Below are positions 6,718-13,415 of a stretch of DNA of 18,416 nucleotides, piece after piece. The DNA is from JAEUOS01 sp964470865 (GTDB taxonomy: Bacteria; Pseudomonadota; Gammaproteobacteria; Burkholderiales; JAEUOS01). Both the position numbers and the translations under genes were made by a program. Location: NCBI GenBank assembly GCA_964470865.1, contig CAYYFR010000110.1:1-18416 (forward strand). Direction: 5' to 3'. Each line of letters begins with the position of its first letter. The stretch's first letter is position 1. The notes beneath the pieces were generated by a model. The model ran no database searches, was not told the origin of the DNA, and saw only the letters and a program-made list of their open reading frames with translations.

Positions 6718-7353
6718 TCAGCGGGACTCCGGCAGCTTTAGCGCCGGAGGCGCCGCTGGACTGCCGGCTCGGGTCGCTGCATTCGCGGTTCGAAGCCAGT
6801 CCATTACAAGCTTGGCGTCCGAATCCGACGGAAATACAGGATAGAAGAAATGTGCAACTCTGCCCCGATGCAAGATCATTGTCAGTCGCTTGGTGAGCTC
6901 CATTCCGCCGAACACGAAGGTTGGCAAGCGTAGCGCATAGACTAGGCGCAAGGACTCGTCGCTTAGTAGCGGGAATGGCAAGTGAAGACGGCTGGCGGCT
7001 TCACTTTGGTACTCAATATTTTGCGTGCTCAAGCCATAGACATTCGCACCCAAGTCTGAAAGCTCGGCGAAATGGTCCCGATACGAGCACGATTGTGGAG
7101 TACATCCTCTTGCCCCCGGGATCGCGTTCCAGGCGTCGACGCCGCCCTGCGGTTCTTGATCTGGCCGCCCGGTTCTTGGGTAGCAGTAGACGACAGTCCA
7201 ATTGGACCGCTCGGTTGACAAATCGATGACGAAACCTGTGGTTGCTGGAAGTGCGATGGAAGGCACCTCCATTCCTGCAAGGTGATCGCAAGCGCCGTCG
7301 TCTTCGGGTACGGGCAAGGACTTTGGAACTTCGTAGAGGTTGTCTGTTCGCAT
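6718..7353 (-). CDS. Peroxiredoxin-like protein (AhpC/TSA or redoxin fold)
   Basis: A 211-residue protein with a thioredoxin-fold peroxiredoxin core. The strand W-T-V-V-Y-C-Y-P-R-T-G precedes W-N-A-I-P-G-A-R-G-C84-T-P-Q-S-C89, the peroxidatic cysteine site. It has C-T-P-x-x-C instead of the textbook P-x-x-x-T-x-x-C. This is followed by L-G-A-N-V-Y-G-L-S-T-Q, L-P-F-P-L-L-S-D and L-R-L-P-T-F. It would reduce hydrogen peroxide or organic hydroperoxides using thioredoxin-like donors. The N-terminal L-P-V-P-E-D-D-G-A-C-D-H-L block supports ATG 7353, though its ribosome site is weak. It is the first gene of its cassette, which opens with GTTAGGC on the - strand at 7434-7440. Confidence 0.85.
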   Translation of the reverse strand: MRTDNLYEVPKSLPVPEDDGACDHLAGMEVPSIALPATTGFVIDLSTERSNWTVVYCYPRTGRPDQEPQGGVDAWNAIPGARGCTPQSCSYRDHFAELSDLGANVYGLSTQNIEYQSEAASRLHLPFPLLSDESLRLVYALRLPTFVFGGMELTKRLTMILHRGRVAHFFYPVFPSDSDAKLVMDWLRTANAATRAGSPAAPPALKLPESR

Positions 7354-7433
7354 GTCAAGGATGAGATTGAGTACCGCGAGGGAGAAATCGTACCGGAACT
7401 GTGATTCGCAGAGGATGGCTGGACCTCTCTGTG

Positions 7434-7475
7434 GCCTAACGAAAAGCGTTCATCCGCCATGAGGCGAAGGTGAGA
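7434..7475 (-). repeat. Half attC site interrupted by an IS91-type element
   Basis: GCCTAAC (7434-7440; GTTAGGC on the - strand) is a perfect core box at the start of the peroxiredoxin cassette, followed by an arm (GCGTTCATCCGCC). No matching partner box follows. Within about 50 bp the sequence turns into the tail of an IS91-type element, so the site appears cut by that insertion. Confidence 0.45.
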
Positions 7476-7489
7476 AGCAGGCGAAGGGT

Positions 7490-7770
7490 CATCGCGGTGG
7501 ATAAACGCTGTCGGACTGAATCGCGGGTTTAAGGGCGGGGTTTGGGGATTGTAAGCAAAGCGTGGCCGCCTGACGGGGGGCAGGAGGTTCGGAGTAGCGC
7601 GCCTCGATGCCCCAAACGCGCACGACCAGGGAGAATCGACGCGCGGGACACGGTGCGCGAACCGATTCGAGTCCGCGCGAGCACCGGGTCCCGCAGCCGG
7701 CGCGCAGGTTCCCGAGACACACAGGTAGTCGCTGTGTGACGGATCGGCAAGGCAGGTCTCTGAAGTCGCC
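7490..7770 (-). other. Non-coding 3' tail of the - strand IS91-type element
   Basis: About 280 bp without a gene, lying downstream of the - strand transposase relic. IS91-family elements carry such non-coding ends (termination side of rolling-circle transposition). I see no secondary gene in it. The exact outer boundary near 7490 is an estimate. Confidence 0.4.
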
Positions 7771-8530
7771 TCATGCCGGTGGCCCGGTGGAAAGTCTGGA
7801 CATATACGCCGGTCCAAGTGGCGCCAGAGCGGCGGCGAAGCGCAGGCGCCGGTTCTCGCATTTCGAACAGCGCGTGATATCCGCCTGCGCCACCCGGGTC
7901 ATGAAATCCGCCACTTATTCCAGCACAGCGGGTTGCGGCGCGGGCATGTCGAACAGCGTCCGGCAGAGCCCCAGTTTCGCTGCCTTGTGGCCACTGGCCA
8001 GCAAACCATAGTGCCGAATCCGCTTGAATCATTTCGGCAGCGCATGCATGAAGAAGCGCCGGATGAACTCGGGCGCCGGCAACGAGGTGAGGCGGCCTGC
8101 CTTCGGACGCTGCGCATGGCGCACCCGGAACGACACCACACCGTCGGTGAGGCCGGTGAGGCCGGTAATGCGGTGGTTCGAGACCGCCACCTTGTGCCTA
8201 TAGTGCGCCAGATAGTCCAGCACCTGCACCGGCCCGCCCGGCGCCGGCTTCGCGTACAGCCACCCAGTCATGCCGTACCACGCCGCCAACATGGCTGTCC
8301 AGGCGGGTCCGTCGAGTTCGTTGCGGCCGGGTGCCGGGGCGAATCTCCCTTGCGCGTAGTTCTGCCTGAGCGCCGCCACGAACTTGCCGCGAAACACCCT
8401 CGATAGCGCCTTGACCGGAAACAGAAAGCTGCGGCGCGGGCTGACCCAGTCGCCGGTGTCGGTCAAGGCGCCACCGGCGACCAGCGCGTGCAGATGAAGA
8501 TGGCGCGCCAGTTCCTGGGTCCAGGTGCGC
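7771..8530 (-). pseudogene. IS91-family (Y1 HUH) transposase relic, second type, with two nonsense codons
   Basis: The - strand frame starts at about 8530 inside the protein (T-W-T-Q-E-L-A-R-H). It shows the HUH motif H-L-H-L-H-A-L-V, then L-S-R-V-F-R-G-K-F, the tyrosine region Y-L-A-H-Y-R-H-K-V-A-V-S-N-H-R-I, and F-I-R-R-F-F-M-H-A-L-P-K. A TGA (8029-8031) replaces the expected glycine before F-K-R-I-R-H-Y-G-L. A second stop, TAA (7915-7917), follows, then C-S-K-C and the end at 7771, all in one frame. The N-terminal zinc-binding part is missing. It belongs to a subfamily different from the int-linked transposases in this window (much lower similarity and different tail). It is non-functional. 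Confidence 0.8.
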
Positions 8531-8549
8531 GTAAGCGGCGCCCGACACC

Positions 8550-9188
8550 GGGCGCAAGCGATGGCGTACCAAACGGCGCAGGAAGAGTACGGGCAGCGCG
8601 GGTGGCAAGGTAGGTAGCGACGGCACAAGCGGCTATCTGTTCAACCAGACGGCGCTGGCCAAGATGTTCCGGGTGGAGATGCTGGCGGCGCTCGACGCCG
8701 CCGGCTGGGACTTGCCGGGCCGCGCGCCTAAGCAATGGGTAGTCGATTGCAAGTCGGTTGGCAGCGGCACATCGGCGATCATCTATCTGGGGCGCTATCT
8801 GTACCCGAACGTGATCCAGGAGAAGGATATCGTTGCCTGCACGGACGGGCAGGTGACCTTGCGGTATCGGGACGCCAAGACAGGCACGAGTGAACGCCTG
8901 ACCGTGCGCGGCGCGCAGTTTCTCTGGCTGGCCCTGCAACGCGTGCTGCCGAAGGGGTTCCGACGTGCGCGCAACTTCGGGTTCCTGCATCCGAACTGCA
9001 GGCGTCTGATCGCGCTCTTGCAGCTGCTGCTGAGGCTCGTTGCCGTTCGCGCATCGGAATGGGTCAGGCCACGCCCGCCGATCCTGTACGTCTGCTGCGG
9101 GGCGGTGATGAAAGTCGTGCGGACGCGAATCGCGGCGACGATCGCCGGAAAACCCGTCGCATCGCTTGCCGCCGGAGGCGCGTGCTGA
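8550..9188 (+). pseudogene. IS91-family transposase, int-linked type, C-terminal fragment (copy A)
   Basis: Open from about 8550. It enters inside the family at R-K-R-W-R-T-K-R and continues without interruption through S-G-Y-L-F-N-Q-T-A-L-A-K-M-F, Q-W-V-V-D-C-K-S-V-G-S-G and the catalytic tyrosine region Y-L-G-R-Y-L-Y, then V-I-Q-E-K-D-I-V-A and F-R-R-A-R-N-F-G-F. It ends in a C-terminal Cys-Cys motif (Y-V-C-C-G-A-V-M-K). The N-terminal zinc finger and the HUH histidines are missing, lost where it abuts the - strand transposase relic head to head at about 8530-8550. The same protein occurs in copies B, C and D. This is the only copy in the window whose C-terminal half is undamaged. Confidence 0.8.
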
Positions 9189-9431
9189 TCGTGTGAGCGA
9201 CGCGTCATCGATGGTTGGCGGGACGTCAGCGCCAATGAGCTGAGGCAGCGGCTCGTCCCCAGTCGACGTGGATCAATGCGCGATTGCCGGATTCCGGCTT
9301 GGCTTGCCGCAATGGTGGGTTTGTTGTGCGTAGTCGAGCAAACCTTCAACTCGAAGAAGCGTTTCTGCGGGAGAATTTCACGGATGTATTTTCTACGGCG
9401 CACCGAGCTTCGCGGCGCCTCGACCGGGCTC
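9189..9431 (+). repeat. 243-bp non-coding tail of the int/IS91 module, copy A
   Basis: From the transposase stop to the attC there are exactly 243 bp, the same length as at 14590-14832 and 16130-16372. The sequence is clearly homologous in all three (shared stretches such as CTTGCCGCAATGG and CACGGATGTA). No gene is present. Confidence 0.75.
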
Positions 9432-9486
9432 CTCCAACAATCGGTTCGGATCGTGGCTACGCGCGACCTAACCTTGGTCGTTAGGC
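9432..9486 (-). repeat. attC site of the brnTA cassette
   Basis: CTCCAAC (9432-9438) and GTTAGGC (9480-9486) flank a 41-bp hairpin region. The 55-bp site is nearly identical to those at 14833 and 16373. The brnA stop TAA lies in the core on the - strand. Confidence 0.75.
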
Positions 9487-9795
9487 CGAAGCGTCCCGAA
9501 ACGCACGAAGGACTGCATTCATGCGCGTTTGATAGCCTGAACCTTGAGCCTTGAACCACTCTAGAACGTCTTGGTCAAGTCGCAACGAAACCAGTGCTTT
9601 CGAAGGTGCGGATTTAAGCCCGCGACGAACGATGCCACGAACGATGTGCTTCACATCGGCCTCAGGATGTTCGTCGGTTGGGACACCCTTGGCCTCGGTG
9701 GAGCGCAGGCGCGCCCAGTCAGTCCTGGACTTGAGAGAAGTAGAGGTTGGCTTCACGCTTCGTTGCTTTGCGGAAGGAGATGATGCGGATTTCAT
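9481..9795 (-). CDS. brnA: BrnA-family antitoxin
   Basis: A 104-residue protein. Residues 1-60 are a basic, poorly structured N-terminus. The C-terminus reads S-K-A-L-V-S-L-R-L-D-Q-D-V-L-E-W-F-K-A-Q-G-S-G-Y-Q, then M-N-A-V-L-R-A-F, the ribbon-helix-helix domain of BrnA (DUF4415) proteins. It binds the BrnT toxin and represses the operon. It overlaps brnT by 77 bp, the toxin-first order usual for brnTA. The stop codon is part of the attC core GCCTAAC, showing that the cassette ends with this gene. Start 9795 is the longest option; a shorter N-terminus is possible. Confidence 0.85.
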   Translation of the reverse strand: MKSASSPSAKQRSVKPTSTSLKSRTDWARLRSTEAKGVPTDEHPEADVKHIVRGIVRRGLKSAPSKALVSLRLDQDVLEWFKAQGSGYQTRMNAVLRAFRDASA

Positions 9796-9994
9796 CGTCG
9801 GTCTCCGTGTGGACTATTGAAACCGGGACGCCAGAAAGTAGACCAAGCGTCTCGAACCGTTGTTCCTCGTAGGCGAAGCGCACGTCCTGGAAGGTGAAAG
9901 TGAACCCCTCGATGACTGATGGGGCATCAACGAAGTCAAGGCCATGTTCCTTGATGTTGACTGCACGCTTGCGCTCAGACCAAGCGAACTGCAT
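9719..9994 (-). CDS. brnT: BrnT-family ribonuclease toxin
   Basis: A 91-residue toxin. The start M-Q-F-A-W-S-E-R-K-R, then N-I-K-E-H-G-L-D-F and the late I-I-S-F-R-K-A-T-K-R-E-A-N-L-Y are the standard BrnT (DUF497) blocks. BrnT is a RelE-like ribonuclease that blocks translation and is held by BrnA. No Shine-Dalgarno sequence precedes ATG 9994. Instead a perfect palindrome lies 9 bases upstream, so a very short or leaderless transcript controlled by BrnA is plausible. It is the upstream gene of its cassette, which opens with GTTGGGC (10054-10048 on the - strand). Confidence 0.88.
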   Translation of the reverse strand: MQFAWSERKRAVNIKEHGLDFVDAPSVIEGFTFTFQDVRFAYEEQRFETLGLLSGVPVSIVHTETDDEIRIISFRKATKREANLYFSQVQD

Positions 9995-10002
9995 TTACGT
10001 AG

Positions 10003-10012
10003 TGTAGCTACA
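10003..10012 (-). promoter_or_regulatory. Perfect 10-bp palindrome upstream of brnT, operator candidate
   Basis: TGTAGCTACA is self-complementary and ends 8 bases before the brnT start, next to TACGTA. This is the expected location of a BrnA autorepression site. Binding is inferred. Confidence 0.4.
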
Positions 10013-10047
10013 AAACAGGTTGACCGAGAGCGTGTGTGGCTGCGGCG

Positions 10048-10132
10048 GCCCAACCCTTCACGTTCACCCGCGGCCCTGCCGGAGCGGCGAAGCTGCGGAG
10101 GCAGGGAAGTCGGGGTCAGCGTGTGGTTATCC
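10048..10132 (-). repeat. attC site between yefM-yoeB and brnTA cassettes
   Basis: Boxes GCCCAAC (10048-10054) and GTTATCC (10126-10132). Long arms pair well: CACGTTCACCC with GGGGTCAGCGTG, and CCCTGCC with GGCAGGG around a GC-rich loop. Confidence 0.65.
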
Positions 10133-10155
10133 TGCAGTGCGCGCAGGTAGCCGTC

Positions 10156-10419
10156 TCACTCATAGTGCGTCCACATTCGGAGTACGCGCACCGTCTTCTG
10201 CTTGGGAAAGACCTCGTAGACAAGGCGGTTGTGAATATTGATTCGTCGCGAGTAGGCGCCCGCAAGGTCACCGACTAGCTTCTCGAAGGGAGGTGGATTC
10301 TGCAGTGGGTCTACCTGTAGAACCGCAAGCAATTCCTCAGCCTTTGGTCTGAGTCTGGCAGCCTTCAGCTTCTTGGCGTCTTTGAGCGCTTGCTTCGAAT
10401 AGACGAGAACCCAAGTCAC
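10156..10419 (-). CDS. yoeB: YoeB/Txe-family mRNA interferase toxin
   Basis: An 87-residue RelE-fold toxin starting at GTG 10419, with T-W-V-L-V-Y-S-K-Q-A-L-K-D-A-K-K-L. The C-terminus has Y-S-R-R-I-N-I-H-N-R-L-V-Y-E-V and ends M-W-T-H-Y-E, carrying the catalytic arginine and the penultimate-region histidine of YoeB. It cleaves mRNA on the ribosome. GTG overlaps the antitoxin stop by 4 bases (GTGA), giving translational coupling. Order and overlap match known yefM-yoeB operons. It appears intact. Confidence 0.88.
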   Translation of the reverse strand: MTWVLVYSKQALKDAKKLKAARLRPKAEELLAVLQVDPLQNPPPFEKLVGDLAGAYSRRINIHNRLVYEVFPKQKTVRVLRMWTHYE

Positions 10420-10658
10420 CAGCGAAGCTCCTTTGCGCTGGTAGCGAGCGGTTCGGCCATAGCATTGCGGATCGACTTGCGCATGCCAGGAACCGAAAGC
10501 AGATGCAACGTTTCTTGAATTGCCTTCCAGTCTTCCTCGGACACCAGAACGGCCGAGCAACGCTTGCCAGCGATTAGGACGGGTTCATGAGATTCAGCGG
10601 TCTGGTCAATTAGGCGATAGAGATTCGCTCGTGCTTCACTGGCAGTGAGGATGGTCAT
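10416..10658 (-). CDS. yefM: YefM/Phd-family antitoxin
   Basis: An 80-residue protein: M-T-I-L-T-A-S-E-A-R-A-N-L-Y-R-L-I-D-Q, E-P-V-L-I-A-G-K-R, A-V-L-V-S-E-E-D-W-K and E-T-L-H-L-L-S are the standard YefM blocks. The N-terminal domain dimerises and binds DNA, and the C-terminal tail wraps YoeB. AGGAG sits 7 bases before ATG 10658. Upstream GTAC repeats at 10685-10701 are likely its operator. The intact pair suggests an active addiction module that stabilises this part of the array. Confidence 0.9.
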   Translation of the reverse strand: MTILTASEARANLYRLIDQTAESHEPVLIAGKRCSAVLVSEEDWKAIQETLHLLSVPGMRKSIRNAMAEPLATSAKELRW

Positions 10659-10684
10659 GGTCGGCTCCTGGCAAAGTCTGGATA

Positions 10685-10701
10685 GTACGCTAAACCGTAC
10701 G
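10685..10701 (-). promoter_or_regulatory. Paired GTAC repeats, YefM operator candidate
   Basis: GTAC at 10685-10688 and CGTACG at 10696-10701 are centred 12 bp apart, close to yefM. YefM of E. coli recognises TGTACA-core repeats at similar spacing, so this is a plausible autoregulatory site. Confidence 0.45.
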
Positions 10702-10728
10702 TTCGCGCAAGTCGCTGGTGCCTGCAGC

Positions 10729-10819
10729 GGCTGACGTTGGCGCTCAGGGGCGCACGGACACCGCGCTAACAAAGCAAGACACTGGTATTCCGCGCGGCCC
10801 CTGCAACCGCCTGTTCGGG
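10729..10819 (-). repeat. Degenerate attC site of the 10841-11209 cassette
   Basis: GTTCGGG (10813-10819) is a good core and is complementary to CCCGAAC at the other end of this cassette. The partner GGCTGAC (10729-10735) has lost the AAC. CAGGGG and CCCCTG arms pair, and the GTTGGCGCTCAG stretch resembles the site at 16880. Confidence 0.5.
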
Positions 10820-10840
10820 GCCGACAGCTGCCGATGCCGG

Positions 10841-11209
10841 TCATTCCGGATTTCGCGGCACGGCATGCGGGTCTCGCGCATCGGCGCGGAGGTTGATCCC
10901 ATCCGATGTCCTCGTTACTTCCCAGGTCCCGATCAATCTCTCGTCATCTCCGAAGAGCGCGCGTTTACGGGCGATCAGTGGTTCCATGAGCTGGGCGAGT
11001 TCGGGCTTATCGGCCATCAGGCTTCGAATCTCGTCGAGAAAGTGGTTGTCGTTGAGCACATCCGCGAAGACCACCGCATTCCAGGCAGTGCAGGCAATGT
11101 GTAACGCCTCCTTGGCTCGCTGTTCACGCGCGTTGCGCGGCAGCTCATGAAGCAAAGGCGCCGCGAAGTCAAGGAAGGTCTCGGAGATCTTCCGCTCGGG
11201 ATACGACAA
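10841..11209 (-). CDS. Hypothetical cassette protein, about 122 residues
   Basis: I do not recognise a named family. The recognisable body begins L-S-Y-P-E-R-K-I-S-E-T-F-L-D-F-A-A-P-L-L and goes on E-A-L-H-I-A-C-T-A-W-N-A-V-V-F-A-D-V. It ends with A-R-K-R-A-L-F-G-D-D-E-R-L-I-G-T-W and L-R-A-D-A-R-D-P. It is soluble and helix-rich, with no signal. The frame is open further upstream (to 11296), but that stretch lies beyond the attC core at 11245-11251, so a start inside the cassette is needed. TTG 11209 is my choice, and CTG or GTG codons slightly upstream are possible. The cassette boxes GTTCGGG and CCCGAAC are exact complements, supporting a single-gene cassette. Confidence 0.6.
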   Translation of the reverse strand: MSYPERKISETFLDFAAPLLHELPRNAREQRAKEALHIACTAWNAVVFADVLNDNHFLDEIRSLMADKPELAQLMEPLIARKRALFGDDERLIGTWEVTRTSDGINLRADARDPHAVPRNPE

Positions 11210-11244
11210 TTTTGAAGTACGGGCGTCCCTCTCGCCCTCAGTGC

Positions 11245-11319
11245 CCCGAACGTGTTGGTGAGCGGTGGCCCAGCGTGGTGCTCGCGTCCGCAACAACGCT
11301 GGCGGCCCATCCGTTCCAC
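11245..11319 (-). repeat. attC-like site between the DUF2442 and the 10841-11209 cassettes
   Basis: CCCGAAC (11245-11251) and GTTCCAC (11313-11319) enclose CCAGCGT and ACGCTGG arms that pair exactly around a loop. The outer pairing is weaker. Confidence 0.5.
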
Positions 11320-11332
11320 CTGAAATTAGGCA

Positions 11333-11588
11333 TCACTCGTTGCCCGCCGCATCGGCTTCAGGCTGGAACGTCTGGCCTTTGGAAGAGTAGTGCTGGTTGG
11401 GCCAAGTTACCGCGCCAAACAGAATGCCTACTCGATTGAAATAATGCACGTTCCGAAGCCCGCGAAAAACGCCGTGGTCGAGATAGGAGATAGGGGTTCA
11501 AGCCGAAAATGCCCTTACGTCCATTCTCAATTTCGACATAAATCCGGAAGTCCGGCAGCGGCTTGACAGTTTTCACATCCCAATACAT
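11333..11588 (-). pseudogene. DUF2442-family gene broken by a 7-bp tandem duplication
   Basis: ATG 11586-11588 follows GAGGAGG and gives M-Y-W-D-V-K-T-V-K-P-L-P-D-F, the DUF2442 start, up to F-G-L-N-P-Y-L. Then GAGATAG (+ strand 11480-11486) is repeated exactly at 11487-11493 and shifts the frame. In the other frame the protein resumes D-H-G-V-F-R, Y-F-N-R-V-G-I-L-F-G-A-V-T-W and stops at 11333-11335. Removing the 7 bp restores exactly 83 codons. DUF2442 proteins often accompany DUF4160 as the presumed partner in a toxin-antitoxin-like pair. The duplication is not a homopolymer artefact, so this is a true mutation or a strand-slippage event. Confidence 0.85.
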
Positions 11589-11598
11589 GGCGACCTCC

Positions 11599-11866
11599 TC
11601 AAAGTGGTGCGATTTTGTAAGGGTTCTCGCCACTGACGGCGAGTTTCCAATCGGCCATGAGTTCGTCGCGATGGAGTTCTATCCACGCCTGCACCAGCCG
11701 AAATTGCTTGCGAGGCAAGTCACCTGCAAAAATCTCCCCCGTCTCCGAGACCAACGGAGGCCTCGAATTCAGCATACTTGGCGTCAATGTGCGGCAGATT
11801 GTGGTGTTGGTTGTCGATCAGGTACAGGCGAATGATGATGCCGTAGAACATGGAAATGATGACCAT
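11599..11866 (-). pseudogene. DUF4160-family gene with a single-base frameshift
   Basis: ATG 11864-11866 follows GAGGAG. The first part reads M-F-Y-G-I-I-I-R-L-Y-L, H-H-N-L-P-H-I-D-A-K-Y-A-E-F-E-A-S. The second part, V-S-E-T-G-E-I-F-A-G-D-L-P-R-K-Q, then V-Q-A-W-I-E-L-H, lies one frame away; the indel is near 11750-11760. The length of 268 bp is one more than 89 codons. DUF4160 plus DUF2442 is a recurrent gene pair, considered toxin-antitoxin-like. The canonical P-H-I-H has become P-H-I-D, a further sign of decay. It lies 10 bp upstream of the DUF2442 gene in the same cassette. Confidence 0.8.
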
Positions 11867-11985
11867 GCTGTTGTTCTCCTCGTGAGCTATTGGCGGCAGT
11901 TTATGCAATGAATTGTCGGCCTGGATCTGACTTTTCTGAAGATTCGAGCCTGACCCTTTTTGTTGTTCGTCTAAATCTGCGGCAC
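11867..11985. other. Cassette boundary without recognisable attC
   Basis: 119 bp between the DUF4160 start and the next gene's stop. A GTTCGTC box (11964-11970 region) is the only core-like sequence and there is no AAC partner. The attC expected here seems lost or strongly degenerate, fusing two cassettes. Confidence 0.35.
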
Positions 11986-12402
11986 TCATTCGCAGGACGG
12001 GTACTGTTCCGGGTCAGGTCCACGGCGCTCAATGACCCGCAGATATCGGACCCCTGGTTCTGGCGCGTGGACCCTACGATTCTTCCGAATCTCGAACCTC
12101 CACGAAGAGCCGAAATCGAAGATGTAGTACAACTTCAGGCTGCCCAGAGGGTACACGTCACGGAGTTGTATCCTTGAGTATGCTGCCTCGTCCCAATCCT
12201 CTGAGCCGTATCGCACCTTGCGGTGTCGATAATTTCTTCCCGCGTGAAAATCGTAAAGATGATCTTTATCGAACGATACCGCGCCTTGAATCGCGAAATG
12301 AAGATCCTCAAGTGTAGCGTCGTCCTTGATCTCGATAACGCGCCCGCACTCGGCCTGCAGGTATGGGCCGACGATGCATTCAACGGTCGGGGTGTAAATC
12401 AT
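11986..12402 (-). CDS. Plasmid pRiA4b ORF-3-like family protein
   Basis: A 138-residue protein. The body has T-L-E-D-L-H-F-A-I-Q-G-A-V-S-F, D-H-L-Y-D-F-H-A-G, a variable stretch, and L-K-L-Y-Y-I-F-D-F-G-S-S-W-R-F-E-I. These are the L-H-x-x-I-Q and Y-x-F-D-F-G-D-x-W blocks of the pRiA4b ORF-3 (IS1096 TnpR-associated) family. The biochemical role of this family is unknown. Members are common as integron and plasmid cargo. ATG 12402 has no strong ribosome site. The attC at 12460 lies just upstream, so this gene opens its cassette. Confidence 0.75.
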   Translation of the reverse strand: MIYTPTVECIVGPYLQAECGRVIEIKDDATLEDLHFAIQGAVSFDKDHLYDFHAGRNYRHRKVRYGSEDWDEAAYSRIQLRDVYPLGSLKLYYIFDFGSSWRFEIRKNRRVHAPEPGVRYLRVIERRGPDPEQYPSCE

Positions 12403-12459
12403 CGAGGATCGCTTTGCGCTGTTGACATCGAACGGACTACCGGTTCCCTTCCTGGCGCC

Positions 12460-12508
12460 CTCTAACGTTTGAGTTCAGGGCCGTCGTCCCTGCAACGATT
12501 CGTTAGGC
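12460..12508 (-). repeat. Compact attC site of the NTF2-like/VOC cassette
   Basis: CTCTAAC (12460-12466) and GTTAGGC (12502-12508), with CTAACG pairing to CGTTAG and inner CAGGG (12476-12480) pairing to CCCTG (12488-12492). At 49 bp it is the shortest site here. The VOC stop TAA is inside the core. Confidence 0.75.
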
Positions 12509-12946
12509 GTCAAGGTGGTCGAGCGGCTTGCCGGGTGCGAGCTCCATCATCAGCCCTTCATCCAGCCAAACGTCCATCAGCCCCGGCCATCGCCAGCCAT
12601 GTGGGAGGCCAACCTGCTTGCAGGCTACTTCAATGGCTTCTGCCGTCATGGGTACAACCAGGTTCACGTGTGACCCGGCTCCGGTTGCCACGCCCCCTTC
12701 AACGCGGACAAACCGGGGACGTGCGTTTCCGTCAACCGGTGCGAGCCTGATGTTGCGTGGGTAGATCTCAATGAACTCAAATTCCCAGCCCACGCGATCA
12801 CTAGAAAGAAAACAGACCCACGCTCCATCGTGGGGTGGGAAAGGGGCGATCTGGCCACCGATAAGAGCTGCCAAGGCCGAAGCGGCAGCTTTAGGATCGT
12901 GGGCGTAAACCGAGACATGCCCAATTCGAGGCCAGGCGGCGTTCAT
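12503..12946 (-). CDS. VOC-fold (glyoxalase/bleomycin-resistance-like) protein
   Basis: A 147-residue protein starting R-I-G-H-V-S-V-Y-A-H-D-P, with A-A-L-I-G-G-Q, W-E-F-E-F-I-E-I-Y-P-R-N and a second module beginning G-S-H-V-N-L-V-V-P, ending L-D-E-G-L-M-M-E-L. This paired beta-alpha-beta-beta-beta layout with H and E metal-ligand positions is the vicinal oxygen chelate fold. The reaction is unknown; members include lyases, dioxygenases and drug-binding proteins. ATG 12944-12946 overlaps the upstream gene's TGA, so it is translationally coupled to the NTF2-like gene. The stop lies in the attC core. Confidence 0.75.
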   Translation of the reverse strand: MNAAWPRIGHVSVYAHDPKAAASALAALIGGQIAPFPPHDGAWVCFLSSDRVGWEFEFIEIYPRNIRLAPVDGNARPRFVRVEGGVATGAGSHVNLVVPMTAEAIEVACKQVGLPHGWRWPGLMDVWLDEGLMMELAPGKPLDHLDA

Positions 12947-13359
12947 AGACCATCCTTTGGAAGGTCTAGAACCGCAGCGGCACCGTAAGGATTGTCAACC
13001 AAGTACACCCAGATGCCGTTTGGCAACCGCTGCATGATGTCACTGGAAGTGCCATTCATATCTAGCTCCACACCATCGGGCGTTGTGGCTTTGAGGGTCC
13101 ATTCATCTAGCCATGCTGCAATCTCGCCTGTTTCAAACGACACGCTGCGCTGAGCCTGTAAATCTGGTCTCATTGCGCATAACAATTCCAAGGCCTTGCG
13201 TATTTCAGACTTGCCTTTGACGAAATTTCCGGGTTGGGAAACATATACGGCATCGTCATGAAAGGAGCTTAGAGCGCCCTCAATATCGCCGTTGCGGACA
13301 CAGTTTTGAAAATACCGTGCTGTCCCGAGAATTGTCGTTCTATCAAATATTGCGCTCAT
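12943..13359 (-). CDS. NTF2-like (SnoaL-type) protein
   Basis: A 138-residue protein from ATG 13357-13359, preceded by AGGAGA. It reads A-R-Y-F-Q-N-C-V-R-N-G-D-I-E-G-A-L-S-S-F-H-D-D-A-V-Y, then G-K-S-E-I-R-K-A-L-E and E-W-T-L-K, D-G-V-E-L-D. This is the cone-shaped NTF2/SnoaL fold used by small isomerases, cyclases and binding proteins. An upstream in-frame extension to 13512 crosses the attC and is rejected. It overlaps the VOC gene by 4 bases, so both probably act on one small molecule. The substrate is not deducible. Confidence 0.75.
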   Translation of the reverse strand: MSAIFDRTTILGTARYFQNCVRNGDIEGALSSFHDDAVYVSQPGNFVKGKSEIRKALELLCAMRPDLQAQRSVSFETGEIAAWLDEWTLKATTPDGVELDMNGTSSDIMQRLPNGIWVYLVDNPYGAAAVLDLPKDGL

Positions 13360-13415
13360 TTTGTTCTCCTTGATTTGGACTGGCATTTTGGCTGTGGTGG
13401 CTTGGGATCTCACGT

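Noticed and set aside
7013..7817. Long - strand frames over the peroxiredoxin and the IS tail
   Set aside because: They are out of frame with the recognisable peroxiredoxin and transposase, and have no motifs.
11210..11296. Upstream extension of the hypothetical gene at 10841 to 11296
   Set aside because: It crosses the attC core at 11245-11251, and the extra residues look unstructured; a start inside the cassette is more likely.
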